Shown here piece after piece: positions 59,882 to 64,000 of a stretch of DNA of 64,000 bases. Origin of the DNA: Costus lasius (lineage: Eukaryota; Streptophyta; Magnoliopsida; Zingiberales; Costaceae); contig CM050449.1 in assembly GCA_027563935.2 (NCBI GenBank), forward strand, positions 54,019,949 to 54,083,948, written 5' to 3'. Made by a program: the position numbers and the translations under genes. Under the pieces are notes generated by a model. It was not told the origin of the DNA. It worked only from the letters and a program-made list of their open reading frames with translations, and made no database searches. Numbering within the stretch: position 1 is the stretch's first letter; every line of letters begins with the position of its first letter.

Positions 59882-61610
59882 TGAAGAGTCCCCTTCAAGG
59901 GGGAGCGCAAGCGGATAAAACCCCTTTCAAGAGGGGGGCCGAAACCCTAAGGTAGGGGGCGCATGCAAGTTTGCTAGGGTTTCATCATATATGATCGCTT
60001 ACATGCTCATATAATCAACTATGATAAATTGATTGAAGCAAGAGGGAGATTCATACCAACGCCATTGGCTTGGAGGTCGGCTTGGAAGAAGAGAGCAACT
60101 TAGATCTCCTCCAAAAGTTCACACACAAGATGAAGATCGCCTACCCCTTGTGATGCTTGTGCTAGCAAGAATCTTCAAGGGTCCTTGCCGTGTGTAAGGG
60201 GATGAAGAGACGATTTCCTTTTGGCCGAGAGCTCCACTTGCAAAACCACTTCTCATCGTCAACCTCTTGCCCAACCAAGTTCAAGGCATTGAAGTGAAGA
60301 CAAGAACGCATATGCGTTTTGGCGTTCAAGAGAAACCGGCCTTGATGACTTTCCATAAATGGATGATCATCAAGCCATGCGCTTACTCCAACCCAAAACG
60401 CATATTAGCATTGAACCAAGCGTTCACCTTTGTGAACCGGTTCAAGCCAACATGTTCCAATCGCATTTGGTTCATGAACCAAACCGAAATAGCTCAAGCC
60501 ATGTGGTCTAGACCATATTGAACCCTAAGGCTCAAGATCTCACCATTCATCTCCTGATGCTCCTGATCTCACCGATCTAGCATCATCTCTCTCGATCGAA
60601 GCTTACCGATCTCAAGCCCTAATCAATCAAACATGATCAGACCAGATCTCACTTACAATCAGAGATGAAATCCCTTTAAACTGAATCCAAACAATTCAGT
60701 CCACACGATCTGACTCAAGTAAGCCATATCATCAATTGTGCGACCCTGAGGGTTTCCTTTAAATGTCGGTAACGATAACTCACGTTATCACGATCAGTGA
60801 GGGGTATCTAGCAACACATCACTATCTCCCGATATAAAGGAAAGAGTCTTCCAAGACTACTCCCAAACCACAGCACAAGTGTGAATCTATTCACAAGGCA
60901 TGCATGTGTCCCTTGCCACTGGATGTTCTTATTGGACAAGCGTGTCAAGCCTGTGACTCCAATATGATGAGCATGATTAGATCAGATGAACATAGTCATC
61001 TGGGTATGGCCATACACTATCTCAATCATCTCATCTAGGGGGGCCCTTATAGAACATCACACTCCTTCAACAAGGAGATGGCAATCCTCTATCTATCACT
61101 AGTGCCCTAACCTGACTCAAGCTCATTATCCAAGATAGTCTATAACCATTATCTTTCAAATGATATTGAACTACCTCAAAACAATGACAATCATCATTCA
61201 GAGACACAAGTGATCTCAAGTCAAAGGACATGTGCCACTTGTAGCATACAAGGATTATTCACATTGTGACAAGCAATAAGAATATCCTAGTAGGGTCTGT
61301 CCAGTACATCCAATGTACCCATGAGTCTACATCTTATTCCATGCTCGAAGCATCCTATAAGATTAGAACACATATTAGTCTCAATCATATCAAGGCTGTC
61401 TCATGTTCACCAAGATATATCGACTAAGGACATTATAGCATGTCAGCCTAGCTGAACAGCTTTGAGACATTAATCAGAAGTACACTTATTACAGCAGACA
61501 AGGTAACAACCTGAATAATAACCATGCCTTTATAAACACAAGAGTTTATTACATGATACTGTTACAATCCCAAAGGCCTCAAACATTAGCCTTAAGGGCA
61601 TACCCCAACA
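59882..61610 (-). repeat. Array LTR 7 (5' outermost)
   Basis: This closing LTR, 1729 bp, is followed by the right ATTGG duplication. It has a private T at about 61079 (GAGATGGC). It differs from LTR 1 at three positions that I can find: the sites matching 20392, 20928 and 61079. Confidence 0.95.
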
Positions 61611-61615
61611 ATTGG
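61611..61615 (+). repeat. Target-site duplication ATTGG (right), nested array
   Basis: This is the second copy of the 5-bp duplication described at 19395-19399. It lies inside the outer pol frame (isoleucine-glycine codons before SIMYAML). Confidence 0.95.
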
Positions 61616-62272
61616 GTCCATAATGTATGCGATGTTGTGTACTCGCCCAGACGTCGCTTACGGGTTAAGCGTGACCAGTCGATTCCAAAGTAATCCAGGT
61701 CAGGCACACTGGATTGCGGTCAAGAACATTTTAAATATCTGCGGAGGACCAAAGATATGTTCTTGATATATGGTGGTCAGGAAGAACTCAGTATTGAAGG
61801 ATATACTGATGCTTCGTTCCAGTCGGACCAGGATGATTTCCGATCGCAATCAGGCTATGTTTTTAGCTTGAATGGTGGAGCAGTGGTGTGGAAAAGTTTC
61901 AAACAGTCTACTGTTGCTGATTCCACAACAGAAGCCGAGTATGTTGCAGCCTCGGAAGCATCCAAGGAGGCAGTGTGGATTCGTAAGTTCATTCAGGAAC
62001 TTGGTGTTGTTCCTTCGAGTGCAGATCCTTTGGTTATCTTCTGTGATAACACTGGAGCAATCGCACAAGCAAAGGAACCACGGTCGCACCAGAAGTCCAA
62101 GCACATACAGAGAAGGTTTCACTTGATCCGGGAGATCATTGATCGTGGCGAGATCAAAATCTGCAAGGTTCATACAGATGACAATCTGGCTGACCCGCTT
62201 ACCAAGCCTCTGGCGCAGCAGAAGCATGAGAAGCACTGTAATAATATGGGTTTGAGATTACTCAACCATTAG
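61616..62272 (+). pseudogene. Outer copia gag-pol, 3' part (end of RT region to RNase H), frameshifted
   Basis: This continues the outer polyprotein after the array. It reads SIMYAMLCTRPDVAYG in frame, then meets a 1-bp deletion in an A-run near 61733 (TTTAAATATC where array copies have TTTTAAAATATC-like sequence). The frame then stops at about 61760. The correct frame resumes as an open stretch from 61757, with the RNase H residues D in GYTDASF and D in FCDNTGA, and ends at TAG 62270-62272. This frameshift is independent of the nested insertion. Confidence 0.93.
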
Positions 62273-62281
62273 ATTAAGTGC

Positions 62282-62292
62282 AAGTGGGAGAT
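62282..62292 (+). promoter_or_regulatory. Polypurine tract of outer copia
   Basis: AAGTGGGAGAT directly precedes the TG of the right outer LTR and is identical to the tracts of the array units. Confidence 0.88.
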
Positions 62293-63975
62293 TGTTGGGG
62301 TATGCCCTTAAGGCTAATGTTTGAGGCCTTGGGATTCTATGAGTATCATGTATATAAACTCTTATGTTTATAAAGGCAATGGTTGTTATTCAGTATGTTA
62401 CATTGTCTGCTGCAATAAGTGTGCTTCTGAATAATGTCTCAATGCTGTTCAGCTAGGCTGACATGCTGTAATGTCCTTAGTCGAGATATCTTGGTGAACA
62501 TGAGACAGCCTTGATATGATTGAGACTAATATGTGTTCTAATCTTATAGGATGCTTCGAGCATGGAATAAGATGTAGACTCATGGGTACATTGGATGTAC
62601 TGGACAGACCCTACTAGGATATTCAATTGCTTGTCACAATGTGAATAATCCTTGTATGCAACAAGTGGCACATGTCCTCTGACTTGAGATCACTTGTGTT
62701 TCTAAATGATGATTGTCATTGTTTTGAGGTAATTCAATATCATTTGAAATATAATGGTTATAGACTATCTTGGATAATGATCATGAGTCAGGTTAGGACA
62801 CTAGTGATAGATATAGGATTGCCGTCTCCTTAAGGAGTGTGATGTTCTAAAGGGCCCCCCCCCCCGAATGAGATGATTGAGAAAGTGTATGGCCATACCC
62901 AGGTGACTATGTTCATCTGATCTAATCATGCTCATCATATTGGAGCTACAGGCTTGACACGCTTGTCCAATAAGAACATCCAGTGGCAAAGGAAACATGT
63001 ATGCCTAGTGAAGTGGATTAACACTTGTGCTGTGGTTTGGGAGTAGTCTTGGAAGACTCTTTCCTTTATATCGGGAGACAGTGATGTGTTGCTAGATACC
63101 CCTCACTGATCGTGATAACGTAAGTTATCGTTACCGACATTTAAAGGAAACCCTCAGGGTCGCACAATTTGATGATATGGCTTACTTAAGCCTGATCGTG
63201 TGGACTGAATTGTTGAGGTTCAGTTTTAAGGAGTTTAAACTCTGATTGTAAGTGAGATCTGGTCTGATCATGTTTGATTGATTAGGGCTTGAGATCGGTA
63301 AGCTTCGATCGAGAGAGATGATTCTAGATCGGTGAGATCAGGAACATCATGAAATGAACGGTTAGATCTTGAGCCATTTGGTTCAGAGAGATCTAGACCA
63401 TGGGCTGTTTTGGTTTGGTCTTTGGACCGAATTGAATTGAATTGAGTTGGCTTGAACCGGTTCACATATGTGAACGCATGGTTCAAGGCTTAATTGTGTT
63501 TGGGCGGTTTTCTTATGGGTGAGCGCATGGCTTCATGACTTTCCATATTTGGAAGTCATGAAACGCCATCTCTTGAAAACGCCTCAAAGATTATAGCCAA
63601 TTCAATTCATTTTGTCGCCTTGGCTCTTGGAGAGAGTTTCTTCCTTGACGAGAAGGGAGTTCGGCCAAGCATCTCACGACTTCGACACACGACAAGAAAC
63701 TTGGGAGCTTCTTGCTAGCACAAGGAACATCCAAGGAGGTAGCCATCTCTCATCTAGTGTGCGTTTTCTTTGGAGGAGTGCTTATTTGCTCTCTTGCTTC
63801 CAAGCCGCCTCCTTCATCATGGCTATGGTAAAAGATCTTAACTTGATCTTTGCAATATAACCAAGTTAATCATATGTATTCATGCAATCGATCTAGTTGA
63901 AACCCTAGAAATTTTTCATGCGCCCCCTATTAGGGTTTCACCCCCCTTTGCGCTCCCCCTTGAAGGGGACTTTCA
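62293..63975 (+). repeat. Right LTR of outer copia, 1683 bp
   Basis: It matches 12649-14329 except for at least seven substitutions (for example ACATAATGG/ATATAATGG at about 62750, GGATTCACAC/GGATTAACAC at about 63020, and ATTATGGCC/ATTATAGCC at about 63595) and a longer C-run at about 62864-62875. It ends CTTTCA, followed by GAAAT. It lies 682 bp from the oppositely oriented array LTR 7, forming an inverted LTR pair. Confidence 0.96.
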
Positions 63976-63980
63976 GAAAT
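63976..63980 (+). repeat. Target-site duplication GAAAT (right), outer copia
   Basis: This matches 12644-12648 exactly and marks the right boundary of the 51-kb nested block. Confidence 0.93.
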
Positions 63981-64000
63981 ATTCTCCTCAATTTATAGAA
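63981..64000 (+). pseudogene. Continuation of Athila ORF-1/env-like frame
   Basis: The last 20 bases continue the 12305 frame in phase once the insertion is removed, and stay open to the window end (about FSSIYR). This is too short for domain evidence; the call rests on the target-site duplication and reading frame. Confidence 0.65.

Larger units (their letters stand above)
19400..61610 (-). mobile_element. Tandem Ty1/copia array: six internal regions, seven LTRs, one target-site duplication
   Basis: The 42,211 bp equal 5 x 7428 + 3342 + 1729, meaning five full LTR-plus-internal units, one deleted unit and a closing LTR. Unit starts (plus coordinates) are 19400, 26828, 34256, 41684 (deleted), 45026 and 52454; the closing LTR starts at 59882. 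All units read on the minus strand and neighbouring units share one LTR. Every internal junction has correct primer-binding and polypurine sequences. Period length is exact, with no indels apart from the single 4086-bp deletion. About 25 single-base variants distinguish units by eye. Confidence 0.96.
12649..63975 (+). mobile_element. Outer Ty1/copia element, split by a nested tandem array
   Basis: This plus-strand copia element has 1681- and 1683-bp LTRs, and its two halves (12649-19399 and 61616-63975) add up to about 9.1 kb without the nested array. It sits inside the Athila ORF-1-like frame with GAAAT duplications. Its gag-pol is inactivated by a stop at 17766, a frameshift near 61733 and the array insertion at 19400. 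The family is the same as the nested array: proteins are nearly identical, while LTRs and leader are visibly more diverged. Its LTRs differ by at least seven substitutions plus a C-run length change, more than the outermost array LTRs do, which agrees with the nesting order. Confidence 0.95.

Noticed and set aside
19400..61610. Interpretation as several independent copia insertions side by side
   Set aside because: There is no 5-bp duplication at internal LTR borders, neighbours share a single LTR, and the period is exact.
19400..61610. CRISPR-like or satellite array
   Set aside because: The repeat unit is a 7.4-kb retrotransposon with polyprotein genes, not short repeats with unique spacers.
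1..64000. Host genes, tRNA or rRNA genes
   Set aside because: All substantial frames belong to retroelements. The only tRNA-like sequences are the short primer binding sites.

Overview
The window is plant genomic DNA made almost entirely of nested LTR retrotransposons. No host gene is visible. Plant origin is inferred from element architecture: two families with primer binding sites matching the 3' end of initiator tRNA-Met, a chromodomain Ty3/gypsy element with very long LTRs, an Athila-type gag-protease and ORF-1 remnant, and copia polyproteins with typical plant gag-pol order. I cannot name the species.

Layout. (1) 1-10191: a Ty3/gypsy chromovirus with an intact 1530-codon gag-pol and 3220-bp LTRs; the window cuts off the first 996 bp of its 5' LTR. 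I see four differences over 2224 comparable LTR bases, so it is a recent insertion. (2) 10192-12648, resuming at 63976: a decayed Athila-like element. It has gag-protease with one in-frame stop, no RT/RNase H/integrase, a palindrome-rich tandem repeat of about 73 bp, and an Athila ORF-1/env-like frame. (3) 12649-63975: one plus-strand Ty1/copia element inserted in that ORF-1 frame, flanked by the 5-bp duplication GAAAT. Its own gag-pol is dead through a nonsense codon, a 1-bp frameshift and a damaged zinc knuckle. (4) 19400-61610: inside that copia pol, a 42,211-bp minus-strand insertion of a close relative, flanked by a single 5-bp duplication ATTGG. This insertion is a head-to-tail tandem array, LTR-int-LTR-int-...-LTR, with seven LTRs and six internal regions.

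The array is the notable object. Five units have exactly the same 7428-bp period; one unit (41684-45025, 3342 bp) carries a 4086-bp deletion. Four units keep a full 1294-codon gag-pol, one has a single nonsense codon, and the deleted one keeps gag plus the start of protease. One target-site duplication around the whole block means one integration followed by tandem expansion, or integration of a multimer, not repeated independent insertions. Single-base variants separate the units, make the deleted unit a mosaic, and are mostly private in the two edge units, as expected if interior units were duplicated most recently.

Relative order from nesting and from LTR differences I could count by eye: the Athila-like element is oldest, then the outer copia (at least 7 substitutions between its LTRs), then the array (3 between its outermost LTRs). 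The gypsy element is similarly young but is not nested with the copia pair. All difference counts come from manual reading and may miss sites.
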